In this document: in pieces, positions 17,279-26,225 of the stretch
Layout of the letters: the number at the start of each line of letters is the position of its first letter
Numbering within the stretch: position 1 is the stretch's first letter
Assembly (NCBI GenBank): GCA_902623185.1
Contig: CACNSW010000013.1
Coordinates: 1-46,801, forward strand
Origin: an uncultured SAR116 cluster alpha proteobacterium
GTDB taxonomy: Bacteria > Pseudomonadota > Alphaproteobacteria > Puniceispirillales > Puniceispirillaceae
Length of the DNA: 46,801 bases
Reading direction: 5' to 3'
Made by a program: the position numbers and the translations under genes
The notes under the pieces: model-generated
Told to the model about the DNA's origin: nothing
Seen by the model: only the letters and a program-made list of their open reading frames with translations
The model's database searches: none

Positions 17279-17710
17279 ATGAAACGTCAGGAATGGCTTG
17301 GTCTGATGGCAAAGGCAGACGCCAACGAACTGATGGGATGCTGGGCGACAGCAAATCTGTCACCAGACTACACTGAATTACGCCCTCCAGAGATTGGCAG
17401 CGTCATGGTGCGTGGACGCATGGGCGGCAAGGGTGATGCTTTCAATCTGGGTGAGATGACGGTGTCACGCTGCTCGGTACAACTGTCATGCGGCACAGTA
17501 GGTCATGGCTATATAAGGGGACGCTCAAAACAAGCGGCCCGGCATGTAGCGTTATGCGATGCCTTGCTGCAAACCGCCGAGGCGCCGGTCGTCACGAACA
17601 AAATCCTGTCGGTGCTGGCTGGCAAACGTGAGGCAACGTTGGCCGAGACTGCGAGAAAGGCTGCGGCAACCAAGGTTGATTTCTTCACCCTTGTCAGAGG
17701 AGAGAATTGA
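17279..17710 (+). CDS. phnG: C-P lyase core subunit PhnG
   Basis: A 143-residue PhnG. It begins with RQEWLGLMAKA, a family opening, and contains VRGRMGGKGDAFNLGEMTV and GYIRGRSKQAA. With PhnH, PhnI and PhnJ it forms the C-P lyase core complex in the cytoplasm; PhnG and PhnI are needed to make the nucleoside-phosphonate intermediate. The frame runs back to 17207, but the ATG at 17279 follows a GAAGAGG site and gives the normal length. Its stop TGA overlaps the phnH ATG by one base. Confidence 0.96.
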   Translation: MKRQEWLGLMAKADANELMGCWATANLSPDYTELRPPEIGSVMVRGRMGGKGDAFNLGEMTVSRCSVQLSCGTVGHGYIRGRSKQAARHVALCDALLQTAEAPVVTNKILSVLAGKREATLAETARKAAATKVDFFTLVRGEN

Positions 17711-18288
17711 TGCAGCCAGATGCGCTTAAAGGCGGTTTTTTAGACCTGCCGATTCAATCAGCCACCGCATTTCGGTCTCTCTTGCAGGCGATGGCCCAGC
17801 CCGGAACGATCCATCAGTTGGCTGGCGCAGCACCACCGCCTTCGATATCAGTTGCTGCCGGCGTGGTTCTGCTTACCCTATGTGATCCAGAAACCCCGTT
17901 ATTCGTCGGCGTGTCGGTTGATACGCCAGATCTGCGAAGCTGGATTTCCTTTCACACTGGCGCGCCCTTTTCTGCGGCCGGTGAGGCGGTGATCGCGATA
18001 GGTAGTTGGCAGGATTTTACCCCCCTCAGTGCTTTTCCCGTTGGTAGTGCTGAATTTCCTGACCGCTCGACAACGCTGATAACCGAGTTGGTTTCGCTAG
18101 CTCGTGAGGGCAGCAACGCCTGCCGTCTGACTGGGCCGGGCATTCAGAATTTTTCCACATTATGTCTGCCTGATCCGGCGTTGATGCAGGTGAATACGGC
18201 CCACTTTCCACTTGGCCTCGATTTCATCCTGACTTCATCTTCCGCTGTTGCGGCGCTTCCCCGCTCAACCAGAATTGAGGTGATCTAA
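17710..18288 (+). CDS. phnH: C-P lyase core subunit PhnH
   Basis: A 192-residue PhnH, normal in length. It is recognised by the N-terminal FRSLLQAMAQPGTIHQL and the late LTGPGIQ segment. In E. coli PhnH is a PLP-transferase-fold protein without PLP that joins the PhnGHIJ core. Start choice: a TTG at 17707 directly precedes the ATG at 17710; the ATG is preferred. The gene overlaps phnG and phnI by one base each, so translation is probably coupled. Confidence 0.95.
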   Translation: MQPDALKGGFLDLPIQSATAFRSLLQAMAQPGTIHQLAGAAPPPSISVAAGVVLLTLCDPETPLFVGVSVDTPDLRSWISFHTGAPFSAAGEAVIAIGSWQDFTPLSAFPVGSAEFPDRSTTLITELVSLAREGSNACRLTGPGIQNFSTLCLPDPALMQVNTAHFPLGLDFILTSSSAVAALPRSTRIEVI

Positions 18289-19376
18289 TGTATGTTGCGG
18301 TCAAAGGTGGCGAGCACGCTATTGCCAACGCGCATCAGTGGCTTGGCGAAATTCGGCGCGGTGACACTTTGTTTGACGCCCTGTCGCTGGACCAGATCAG
18401 AGAACAGCTTGCTCTGTCGGTTGCCCGGGTCATGGCCGAGGGGTCGCTCTATGACCCCGATCTGGCGGCGCTTGCTATCAAACAGGCGCGTGGTGATCTG
18501 ATTGAGGCGATTTTCCTAATCCGCGCCTATCGCACCACATTGCCGCGCCTTGGCTATGCGCTGCCGGTTGATACCTCGTCAATGCGATGCATAAGACGGA
18601 TTTCCGCTACCTTCAAGGATATTCCGGGTGGACAGATTTTGGGCCCCACTTTTGACTACACGCATCGTTTACTTGATTTCAGATTAGCAGCTGACGGTGA
18701 GATAGGCGCGGCAAGCAAGGCTGAGGCGTTGAGTGAAGATGTCCCGCACATTCTTGAATTGCTAAACAGGGATGATCTCATTCAGGAAGAAGAGCTGACC
18801 AATGCCGAGCCGGGTGATCTCACCCGTGAACCGTTAGCGCTTCCGGCAAGCCGGGCTGTTCGCCTCCAGGCATTAGCGCGCGGTGATGAGGGGTTTTTGC
18901 TTGGGCTTGGCTATTCAACGCAGCGTGGTTATGCCCGCAATCACGCCTTTGTTGGTGAGCTACGCATCGGCATGGTTGCTGTTGAGATAATGATACCCGA
19001 GCTTGGCTTTGCCATCGAAATTGGCGAGGTGGAGGTTACTGAATGCGAAACCGTGAATCAATTTCAGGGGTCAAAGACCGAACCACCGCAATTTACCCGT
19101 GGCTATGGATTGACCTTTGGCCAACAGGAACGAAAAACCATTGCCATGGCACTTGTTGACCGTGCCTTGCGCTGGCGCGAACTAGGTGAGGATGATCTTG
19201 GTGCCGCAGCACAGGACGAGGAATTTGTCCTCTCGCATTGCGACAATATTCAGGCCACCGGCTTTGTCGAACATATCAAACTTCCCCATTATGTAGACTT
19301 TCAATCCGAACTCGAACTTGTCCGGCAGATGCGAAGAGACGCCGCTACACGGCAGAGGCGGCAGCAGGATGACTGA
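18288..19376 (+). CDS. phnI: C-P lyase core subunit PhnI
   Basis: A 362-residue PhnI, the nucleosidase-like subunit that replaces the purine of ATP with the phosphonate to form ribose-1-phosphonate-5-triphosphate. Features seen are the opening MYVAVKGGEHAI, TLPRLGYALPVD, the YTHRLLDFRL region, and LGYSTQRGYARNHAFVGEL. The length agrees with the family (about 350-370). The ATG overlaps the phnH stop by one base and its own stop overlaps the phnJ start. Confidence 0.96.
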   Translation: MYVAVKGGEHAIANAHQWLGEIRRGDTLFDALSLDQIREQLALSVARVMAEGSLYDPDLAALAIKQARGDLIEAIFLIRAYRTTLPRLGYALPVDTSSMRCIRRISATFKDIPGGQILGPTFDYTHRLLDFRLAADGEIGAASKAEALSEDVPHILELLNRDDLIQEEELTNAEPGDLTREPLALPASRAVRLQALARGDEGFLLGLGYSTQRGYARNHAFVGELRIGMVAVEIMIPELGFAIEIGEVEVTECETVNQFQGSKTEPPQFTRGYGLTFGQQERKTIAMALVDRALRWRELGEDDLGAAAQDEEFVLSHCDNIQATGFVEHIKLPHYVDFQSELELVRQMRRDAATRQRRQQDD

Positions 19377-20325
19377 ACAGATAATCACACCCTCGGCAAA
19401 TGACAAAAACGATACCACTACACATAATCCTGAGACCCATAATTTTGATGCAACTGACAGCTATAATTTTGCCTATCTGGATGAACAGACGAAGCGGATG
19501 ATCCGGCGCGCTTTGCTGAAGGCGCTTGCCATTCCCGGCTATCAGGTGCCTTTCGCCTCACGCGAGATGCCGATGCCCTATGGCTGGGGAACGGGTGGGG
19601 TGCAGGTCACAGCTGCCTGCCTCACTCCTGATGATTGTGTAAAGGTCATCGATCAGGGCGCGGATGATACAACCAACGCAGTATCCATCCGTAGTTTCTT
19701 TGCCCGCACTGCCGGCGTCAGAACCACCGAGGCAACGGATGAGGCAAGCCTGATCCAGACACGCCATCGCATTCCGGAGACCGAATTGACCGAGGGACAA
19801 TTGCTCGTCTATCAGGTACCGATTCCCGAACCCCTGCGCTTTCTCGAACCGCGCGAGACAGAAACGCGGAAAATGCACGCGCTGTCTGAGTATGGGCTGA
19901 TGCACGTCAAACTCTATGAGGACATTTCCCAGCATGGCCACATTGCCACGGCCTATGCCTATCCGGTGAATGTCGAGGGACGTTATGTGATGGACCCATC
20001 GCCCATTCCCAAATTTGACAATCCAAAAATGAGCGATTGCGCTGCCATCCAGCTGTTTGGGGCAGGCCGCGAACAGCGAATTTATGCCATTCCTCCTTAT
20101 AGCCATGTCAAAAGCCTGGATTTTGAGGACTATCCTTTTGACAGATTACGCGCGCCAGGTGCCTGCGCATTATGTGGAGCGGATGACAGCTATCTTGATG
20201 AGGTGATTATGGATGATCAGGGAACCCGCATGTATGTATGTTCGGACACTGATTATTGTTCGACTCGGCACGAGCGGGGGCATGTTGGCGATCAGTCAGA
20301 TCTGTTCGACAGCGAGGAGGGGTAA
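19369..20325 (+). CDS. phnJ: C-P lyase radical-SAM subunit PhnJ
   Basis: A 318-residue PhnJ, the enzyme that breaks the C-P bond of ribose-1-phosphonate-5-phosphate, releasing the hydrocarbon. The 4Fe-4S cysteines C266, C269, C291 and C297 keep the E. coli spacing of 3, 22 and 6, and the glycine proposed as radical site lies in AIPGYQVPF (Gly57 here). The ATG at 19369 lies inside the phnI end, an 8-bp overlap; a GTG further up (19318) is less likely. Compared with E. coli PhnJ (281 aa) it has about 37 extra, polar, low-complexity N-terminal residues and a slightly longer acidic tail. Confidence 0.97.
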   Translation: MTEQIITPSANDKNDTTTHNPETHNFDATDSYNFAYLDEQTKRMIRRALLKALAIPGYQVPFASREMPMPYGWGTGGVQVTAACLTPDDCVKVIDQGADDTTNAVSIRSFFARTAGVRTTEATDEASLIQTRHRIPETELTEGQLLVYQVPIPEPLRFLEPRETETRKMHALSEYGLMHVKLYEDISQHGHIATAYAYPVNVEGRYVMDPSPIPKFDNPKMSDCAAIQLFGAGREQRIYAIPPYSHVKSLDFEDYPFDRLRAPGACALCGADDSYLDEVIMDDQGTRMYVCSDTDYCSTRHERGHVGDQSDLFDSEEG

Positions 20326-21101
20326 TGCGGAAAACACCTTTATTCAGTGTCTCGGGCCTCAGAAAAAGCTACGGTGCGCAGCTTGGCTGTCGTGACGTCA
20401 GTTTTGATCTCCATCCGGGCGAAATCATGGGGATCGTTGGTGAGTCCGGCTCTGGTAAATCCACCTTGCTGAGCTGCCTTGCCGGGCATCTGGCCCCCGA
20501 TCACGGCGATGTGTGTTTTGATGTTGATGGCACTGGATTGGTCTCAACACTGGCGATGCCGGAGCCCGAACGACGCCTTCTTGCCCGCACGCAATGGGCC
20601 TATGTGCATCAAAACCCGCGAGATGGGTTGCGCATGTCGGTTAGTGCCGGCGGCAATATTGGCGAGCGTCTGATGAATATTGGTGCCCGGCATTATGGCA
20701 ATATAAGACAGGATGCATGCAGCTGGATGGACCGTGTTGAGCTGTCCGTAGGTCGCATTGATGACCGTCCAGCAACGTTTTCTGGCGGCATGCAGCAGCG
20801 TTTGCAGATCGCCCGTAATCTCGTTACAAGTCCGCGCCTTGTGTTTATGGATGAACCGACTGGCGGGCTGGACGTCTCTGTTCAAGCTCGGCTTCTCGAT
20901 TTGCTGCGCTCCCTTGTTCAGGATTTAGGCCTGTCAGTGATTATCGTAACCCATGATCTTGCTGTTGTGCGAATGCTGGCGCATCGGATGATGGTAATGC
21001 AGCGCGGCGAGATCGTTGAGACAGGCCTTGCCGATCAGGTTCTTGACGACCCGCAACACCCCTATACGCAGCTCCTCGTCAGCTCCGTTTTGCAGGTATG
21101 A
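20325..21101 (+). CDS. phnK: C-P lyase system ATP-binding protein PhnK
   Basis: A 258-residue ABC-type ATPase without a membrane partner. Walker A is GESGSGKST near residue 44, the signature is FSGGMQQRLQIAR, and Walker B is LVFMDEPTGG. In E. coli PhnK docks on the PhnGHIJ core as a dimer and drives its catalytic cycle; it is not a transporter subunit. The frame extends upstream to 20256, but the ATG at 20325 overlaps the phnJ stop (TAATG) and follows GAGGAGG, so it is chosen. phnL follows after 3 bp. Confidence 0.95.
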   Translation: MRKTPLFSVSGLRKSYGAQLGCRDVSFDLHPGEIMGIVGESGSGKSTLLSCLAGHLAPDHGDVCFDVDGTGLVSTLAMPEPERRLLARTQWAYVHQNPRDGLRMSVSAGGNIGERLMNIGARHYGNIRQDACSWMDRVELSVGRIDDRPATFSGGMQQRLQIARNLVTSPRLVFMDEPTGGLDVSVQARLLDLLRSLVQDLGLSVIIVTHDLAVVRMLAHRMMVMQRGEIVETGLADQVLDDPQHPYTQLLVSSVLQV

Positions 21102-21104
21102 GCC

Positions 21105-21779
21105 ATGTTTAAAATCACCCAACTATCAAAGACATTTCATCTTCACACACAGCAGCGGGCAGAAATTCCAGTTGTCTGTGATGTTGGTTTCGCTGTCCAT
21201 CCGGGTGAATGTGTTGCCCTGACCGGCGAGAGCGGCTCGGGAAAATCAACTGTTCTGCGCCTTATCTATGGCAATTATCTGGCCCGAACCGGCAGCATTA
21301 GAGTAGGCAGCACAGAAATTGTTGCCGCCGACCCACGCACCATTCTTGAGTTGCGGCGGACAACGCTCGGCTATGTGACGCAGTTCCTGCGGGTACTGCC
21401 CCGCGTGCCGACAACGCGGGTTGTTGCCGAACCGATGATTGAGGCTGGCCATAATGCCACAGCTGCCGACGCGCACGCCCGCAATTTGTTGCGGCGGTTG
21501 CGAATTCCCGAAACATTGTGGAATTTGTCACCCCTGACCTTTTCTGGCGGTGAACAGCAACGTGTTAATATTGCGCGGGGATTTGCCTATGATTATCCAG
21601 CCCTGCTGCTTGATGAGCCAACAGCGAGCCTCGATGCGATAAACCGGCAAACCGTTCTTGATATGATAGGTAATGCAAAACAGCGTGGCTGTGCCATTAT
21701 TGGAATTTTTCATGATCATGCCGCCCGTAAGGCAGTCTGTGATAGGGAAATTGACATAAGTCAATTCGCCGCCGCATGA
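21105..21779 (+). CDS. phnL: C-P lyase system ATP-binding protein PhnL
   Basis: A 224-residue ABC-type ATPase, the partner of PhnK. Walker A is GESGSGKST, the signature is FSGGEQQRVNIARGF, and Walker B is ALLLDEPTASLD, followed by the H-loop FHDHAARK. PhnL is required for formation of the ribose phosphonate triphosphate intermediate in E. coli and binds the PhnK dimer on the core complex. Its end overlaps the phnN start by 4 bp (ATGA). Confidence 0.95.
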   Translation: MFKITQLSKTFHLHTQQRAEIPVVCDVGFAVHPGECVALTGESGSGKSTVLRLIYGNYLARTGSIRVGSTEIVAADPRTILELRRTTLGYVTQFLRVLPRVPTTRVVAEPMIEAGHNATAADAHARNLLRRLRIPETLWNLSPLTFSGGEQQRVNIARGFAYDYPALLLDEPTASLDAINRQTVLDMIGNAKQRGCAIIGIFHDHAARKAVCDREIDISQFAAA

Positions 21780-22333
21780 CAGCTCCAACCCCGGGCCAAC
21801 TTGTTTGTGTCCTCGGTCCGTCAGGTGCTGGCAAGGATACGGTGATGCGCGGTGTTGCGGCGGCGATGCCGGAAATTCACCTGGTCCGCCGGGTGATAAC
21901 GCGCCCTGCGCATAATGACAGCGAGGATTATGACAGCGTCACCGACTCAGGCTTTGCCGCGTTGCAGCGGGCCGGGCATTTCCTATTCCATTGGATAGCT
22001 CATGGTCTCTCCTACGGCGTGCCGGCCAGTGTTCTGCCCCTTGTCCAGTCAGGCGCGACTGCACTGTTCAATGGATCACGCGCTGCTTTGCCGGTGATGC
22101 GGCAGATCCATCCAGATTTGCGGGTGTTTGTGATTTACGTCTCGCCAGACGTGCTTGCTGAACGCCTTCATAAGAGAGGCCGCGAAACACCATCCGAGAT
22201 TGCCAAACGGCTGCAGCGACAGGTTGATTTCACTGATGAAACGGCTGAGGTTATCAATAATGATGGCACGCTCGCCAACAGCGTTGCTAACTTCGTTAAC
22301 GCTTTGCAACGGCCAGAGGAAGGCGACGAATGA
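21776..22333 (+). CDS. phnN: Ribose 1,5-bisphosphate phosphokinase PhnN
   Basis: A 185-residue guanylate-kinase-like P-loop protein. Walker A is GPSGAGKDT near residue 13, followed by RRVITRPAHNDSEDYDSV and FHWIAHGLSYGVP. PhnN makes PRPP from ribose 1,5-bisphosphate and ATP at the end of the C-P lyase pathway, so it returns the ribose to nucleotide synthesis. It is the last plus-strand gene of the phnG-N unit. Its last 38 bp overlap, tail to tail, the end of the DUF1045 gene on the other strand. Confidence 0.94.
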   Translation: MTAPTPGQLVCVLGPSGAGKDTVMRGVAAAMPEIHLVRRVITRPAHNDSEDYDSVTDSGFAALQRAGHFLFHWIAHGLSYGVPASVLPLVQSGATALFNGSRAALPVMRQIHPDLRVFVIYVSPDVLAERLHKRGRETPSEIAKRLQRQVDFTDETAEVINNDGTLANSVANFVNALQRPEEGDE

Positions 22334-22994
22334 GATGAAAGCGCCCGTCCTTTGCCTCTCCAACCAAGCCAACATCATCGACGCGGACAGGCTTGCGGGT
22401 GAGGTGCGATATATGGCTTTGCAAAACGGATTTTATGCTCTGCAACTCGTCCGCCTGCAATTTACCGCTCAGCGTCAGATGAAAACGAAATTCATCCATT
22501 ACGTAAGGATAGCCCCATTTCGTCAGCAATATCTCCTGCGCTGGGGTCAAGCCTGCACTGCGCCGGCGCACGAGCTCAGCATCACTCAATGGTGCGCGCA
22601 GGGGATCCAATTCCCAGACCAACCTACTCGCAAGCTGTTGCAATTCTGCACTCAGCTCCTGAGTTACAAAGGCAAGGAACGATCCAAGTCTGGCAATCTG
22701 AAGGGCGGGCAACTCGAAAGCTGGTATCGAGCTTACAAGAGATGTCGCCTTGGTGATGAGGTCACTCTCACGCACACCATCGGCAAGCCGAAACGGTGCT
22801 TTCAGTGTTCCATGAAAGCCATATTTGCGGGGTCTTTTGGTTATGCTGGCTATGGGCAGTTTGGCAATCTGAGGGTGGGCAACAACCCTGCTTTTAGTAA
22901 CGCTCCAGCCAAGCCAGGAATCACCAAAATCTTCCAAACTGCTGCCTTTGGGTGGCAGAAAGTACAGAGCATGTCGGACAAAGTCACAGCTCAT
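22296..22994 (-). CDS. DUF1045 family, putative phosphonate-metabolism 2H phosphoesterase
   Basis: A 232-residue protein of the DUF1045 family, which is largely restricted to C-P lyase clusters of alphaproteobacteria. Two HxT-type motifs of the 2H phosphoesterase fold are visible: FHGTLKAPF near residue 80 and FHLTLSG near residue 190, with a conserved YGFHGTLKAPF context. A role in processing a cyclic ribose phosphate would fit, since the PhnJ product is a cyclic phosphate that PhnP opens in other species and no phnP is seen here. That is an inference. It is transcribed against the phn operon and shares 38 bp of 3' end with phnN; its start is 155 bp from phnM, divergent. Confidence 0.88.
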   Translation of the reverse strand: MSCDFVRHALYFLPPKGSSLEDFGDSWLGWSVTKSRVVAHPQIAKLPIASITKRPRKYGFHGTLKAPFRLADGVRESDLITKATSLVSSIPAFELPALQIARLGSFLAFVTQELSAELQQLASRLVWELDPLRAPLSDAELVRRRSAGLTPAQEILLTKWGYPYVMDEFRFHLTLSGKLQADELQSIKSVLQSHISHLTRKPVRVDDVGLVGEAKDGRFHLIRRLPLAVAKR

Positions 22995-23149
22995 TTTTAG
23001 GCTCCCCCAACCCTGAGATTACAAACAAGAGATAACAACCAAAAGTTAATAGGTAACAGATTAAAGTTAAGGCATTGAGGTCGGTTTAAAAAAAGTGAAA
23101 CATAAAACCATACTGTCCGCGCAGTAGATCACAGAGAAATGACACTATT

Positions 23150-24292
23150 ATGACAGAAACAGTTTTTGCCAACGCCAAAATCATCACTGAAGATTCTGTT
23201 GTGCAGGGCATGGTCAAAATCGTTGATGGCATTATCAGCGCCGTCGACACAGGCACCAGCGTGCCATCCGGCGCGATTGATTGCGAGAGTGATTACATTG
23301 CTCCGGGTTTGATTGAGCTGCATACGGACAATCTGGAACGGCATTTGAGCCCGCGTCCGCGCGTCAACTGGCCGAAACGTGCTGCGGTCTTGGGGCATGA
23401 CCGAGAATTGGCTGGCGCTGGCATCACCACGGTCTTTGATGCGCTTCGTGTTGGCTCAGAGGCTGACCAGAAACGCAAGGGCTATGTAAAATATGCTAGA
23501 GAGACTGCTGACAACATTCTGGATCTGATGCGCCAGAGCGCGCTCAAGGTTTCCCACTATATTCATCTTCGCGCTGAGCTTTGCACCGACACGCTGGTCG
23601 AGGAGCTGCATGAATTTTCATCCAATGATCACATCGGTCTTGTTTCGTTAATGGATCATACGCCGGGCCAGCGGCAATTCCGCGACACGGCGAAGTTACG
23701 TGTTTATTTGATGGGCAAACATGGCTATGACGATGCCGGTGTCGAGGCGCATATCGCCAGATTGAAAGAGTTACAGAGCCTCTATCTGGAAAAGCACCGT
23801 GCTGCCACCGTGGCCTATGCGAAGGAGGTGGGCGCTGTTCTGGCAAGTCATGATGACACAACCGCAGATGATGTGAGTGCCTCGGCCCGTGAGGGCGTCA
23901 CCGTTGCCGAATTTCCAACGACATCTGAAGCTGCCACAGCCTGCCGGGCACATGGTCAATATATCGTGATGGGGGCACCAAACATCATCCGAGGTGGCTC
24001 GCATTCTGGCAATGTTGCGGCGCATGACCTTGCCAATAACGGGCTTCTCGACATTCTGAGTTCTGACTATGTACCGGCGTCTCTGTTGAATGCAGCGGTT
24101 TCTCTGGGCATGTTGATGGAAGATATAGCGGCTGGCATCCGCAAAGTGACCGCCGTTCCGGCTGATGCCACGGGCTTTGATGATCGCGGTCGAATAGCTC
24201 CAGGGAAGCGCGCTGACCTTGTCCGCTTTTCCTTGCATGATGGTCTGCCGATGATCTCATCAGTCTGGGTGCGAGGCACGCGCGTTTCCTAG
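23150..24292 (+). CDS. phnM: Ribose 1-methylphosphonate 5-triphosphate diphosphatase PhnM
   Basis: A 380-residue amidohydrolase-superfamily PhnM. It removes pyrophosphate from alpha-D-ribose 1-methylphosphonate 5-triphosphate to give the PhnJ substrate. Seen are APGLIELHTDNLERHL with metal ligands, SLMDHTPGQRQF, and the late LRRG/NVAAHDLA and SSDYVPASLL segments. It is separate from the phnG-N unit because the DUF1045 gene lies between on the other strand, so it probably has its own promoter in 22995-23149; I could not identify it securely. The ribosome site (AGAGAAA) is weak. Confidence 0.95.
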   Translation: MTETVFANAKIITEDSVVQGMVKIVDGIISAVDTGTSVPSGAIDCESDYIAPGLIELHTDNLERHLSPRPRVNWPKRAAVLGHDRELAGAGITTVFDALRVGSEADQKRKGYVKYARETADNILDLMRQSALKVSHYIHLRAELCTDTLVEELHEFSSNDHIGLVSLMDHTPGQRQFRDTAKLRVYLMGKHGYDDAGVEAHIARLKELQSLYLEKHRAATVAYAKEVGAVLASHDDTTADDVSASAREGVTVAEFPTTSEAATACRAHGQYIVMGAPNIIRGGSHSGNVAAHDLANNGLLDILSSDYVPASLLNAAVSLGMLMEDIAAGIRKVTAVPADATGFDDRGRIAPGKRADLVRFSLHDGLPMISSVWVRGTRVS

Positions 24293-24594
24293 CAGCAACT
24301 ACACAGGTAGCGTTGAATTAAAATCAATAGATATAGCCGCATTACATTTTAGATCGAAATAAAGGCGATTTGCGCTAAAGCGAGTGAGAGAATTTATGAT
24401 TTTCGATAATGATAATGAAAGAAATGACCAAGAAACGAAAAAGTCGTTTATGAGGAAAATTGCCGGAAATTAAAAAATTTATATCACTGCAAATTTTAGA
24501 CGGGCAAATCAAAAAGCTTCAGGCAATGATGAACAGAGGGGCACAAACATAAAAATATTTAACGTAATGAAGAGAAGTTTTTGAAGCCGCCAAA
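24293..24594. other. Convergent gap between phnM and phoU
   Basis: No established gene. The stretch is strongly AT-rich. Two very short plus-strand frames overlap: 24396-24473 (25 codons, ATG, acidic then basic) and 24460-24552 (30 codons from a TTG, amphipathic, including IKKFISLQILDGQIKKL). They could be parts of one small broken gene or chance. No terminator with a T-run was found. Confidence 0.35.
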
Positions 24595-25299
24595 CTAGGC
24601 GTTCCAACTAGTCTTATCTGCCTTAGGTCTGAATTCATCAACAAATTTCCCATTTGCAAGGAAGTAGACTTGTTCCGCTATGCCGGTAGCATAATCACCA
24701 ATGCGTTCAAAATTTTTGGCAATGAAGAGTAGGTGCACATTAGCTACAGTCTGTTCAGAGTTTTCCTGAGTAGCTTTAACAACAGATCGGTGAACCTTTG
24801 TATGAAGCTTGTCAACTATCACGTCGCTGTTACGTACTTTTATGGCCAGCTCTGCATCAACCGCGTCAAAGGCTGCCATAACATCTGTCAACATCTTTGT
24901 TGTAAGGCTGGCCATTTTCCGAAGTTCGTCGACTGGCACAGCCTCTGGACCCTCGGCAATTATTACCTTTGTCCTGTTGGCAGTATTCCGAGCATAATCA
25001 CCCATCCTCTCAAGGATGGTCGCAATTTTCTGGACAACTAGAACGAGCCGTAAATCTTCTGCTAATGGAGCGCGCAAAGCTATAACTTGAACGGCCTGCT
25101 CGATAATTTCACTCTCCAGTTTATCAACTTTCTTGTCACGCTTGATGAGTTTATCAAGCCCATTATCCTCAAGCGTTGATAGTGACTGTGTTACGGCGTT
25201 GAGTTGGCGTTCGACAAGATTGGCGAGACTTCTGACTTTTTCGGACATCTCGTAAAGGTCCTGATCAAAGGCCGAACTTGTATGATGCGAACTTTGCAT
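24595..25299 (-). CDS. phoU: Phosphate signalling regulator PhoU
   Basis: A 234-residue PhoU made of two three-helix repeats. The metal-binding ExxxD-type motifs are visible around KIATILERMGDYARNTAN (first repeat) and KNFERIGDYATGIAEQ (second repeat). PhoU links Pst transport to the PhoR sensor kinase and damps the Pho response when phosphate is ample. It lies 56 bp downstream of pstB, last in the pst operon. A PhoR/PhoB pair is not in the window. Confidence 0.96.
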   Translation of the reverse strand: MQSSHHTSSAFDQDLYEMSEKVRSLANLVERQLNAVTQSLSTLEDNGLDKLIKRDKKVDKLESEIIEQAVQVIALRAPLAEDLRLVLVVQKIATILERMGDYARNTANRTKVIIAEGPEAVPVDELRKMASLTTKMLTDVMAAFDAVDAELAIKVRNSDVIVDKLHTKVHRSVVKATQENSEQTVANVHLLFIAKNFERIGDYATGIAEQVYFLANGKFVDEFRPKADKTSWNA

Positions 25300-25355
25300 T
25301 TATTTCTTCCTACGTTAATGGTGGCCAGAAAATAGTCATGCAATAAACATAAACC

Positions 25356-26189
25356 CTAACCGAAGCGACCAGTAATGTAACTATTCGTGAGCTCGTGCTT
25401 TGGATTAGTAAAAATCGTGGATGTTTCACCAACCTCTACCAGTCGGCCAAGATGAAAATATGCGGTCCTATTCGAAATCCGGGCCGCCTGCTGCATTGAA
25501 TGGGTCACCATAACAATGGTGAACTCTTCACGTAATTCAAAGATGAGCTCTTCGATTCGTGCAGTGGCAATAGGATCGAGTGCTGAGCAAGGTTCATCCA
25601 TTAAGATTACTTCAGGCGAAACCGCAATGGCACGAGCAATACACAAACGTTGCTGCTGGCCACCTGACAGGCCTGTGCCTGACTGGTCAAGACGGCTTGC
25701 GACTTCCTCCCACAGACCGGCGCGGCTGAGAGAAGCTTCTACGATACCATCTAGTTCCTCTTTGCTGCTCGCCAAACCATGGATTCTTGGGCCATATGCA
25801 ACGTTATCATAGATGCTCTTTGGGAAGGGGTTTGGCTTTTGAAAAACCATACCAACACGGGCACGCAGTGGCACAACATCGATGTGCGCGTCATAAATGT
25901 TCTGATCATCCAGCTTAATTTCACCTTCCACCCTACAGTTTGCGATCGTGTCATTCATCCGGTTCAGACAGCGAAGGAAGGTTGACTTTCCACAACCTGA
26001 AGGACCAATAAAGGAAACAACCTGCTTTTCAGCAATATCCAGCGTTACATTTTCGATCGCCATTTTATCACCGTAGAACACATTGACATTCCGTGTTGTC
26101 ATTCTCGGCGTGTCGACATAAACCTCACCAACCGTGAAGCTGGGTAAATTGGAGGGCTCTATTTCAACAGCTGCTCTCATGGTGTCCAT
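25356..26189 (-). CDS. pstB: Phosphate ABC transporter ATP-binding protein PstB
   Basis: A 277-residue ABC ATPase typical of Pst[18 protein letters not shown], Walker [21 protein letters not shown]-loop [18 protein letters not shown], signature [14 protein letters not shown], Walker [14 protein letters not shown] and the H-loop [12 protein letters not shown]. It powers high-affinity phosphate import with PstA and PstC. An N-terminal leader of about 20 residues precedes the conserved part. Spacing to pstA is 36 bp. Confidence 0.97.
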   Translation of the reverse strand: MDTMRAAVEIEPSNLPSFTVGEVYVDTPRMTTRNVNVFYGDKMAIENVTLDIAEKQVVSFIGPSGCGKSTFLRCLNRMNDTIANCRVEGEIKLDDQNIYDAHIDVVPLRARVGMVFQKPNPFPKSIYDNVAYGPRIHGLASSKEELDGIVEASLSRAGLWEEVASRLDQSGTGLSGGQQQRLCIARAIAVSPEVILMDEPCSALDPIATARIEELIFELREEFTIVMVTHSMQQAARISNRTAYFHLGRLVEVGETSTIFTNPKHELTNSYITGRFG

Positions 26190-26225
26190 TTTTCTGTTTT
26201 CACCTTTTTTGTCTAGCAGCGAAGC

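Noticed and set aside
22155-23000. Long plus-strand frame of 281 codons across phnN and the DUF1045 gene
   Set aside because: It is the reverse image of DUF1045; the minus-strand protein has clear HxT motifs and family features.
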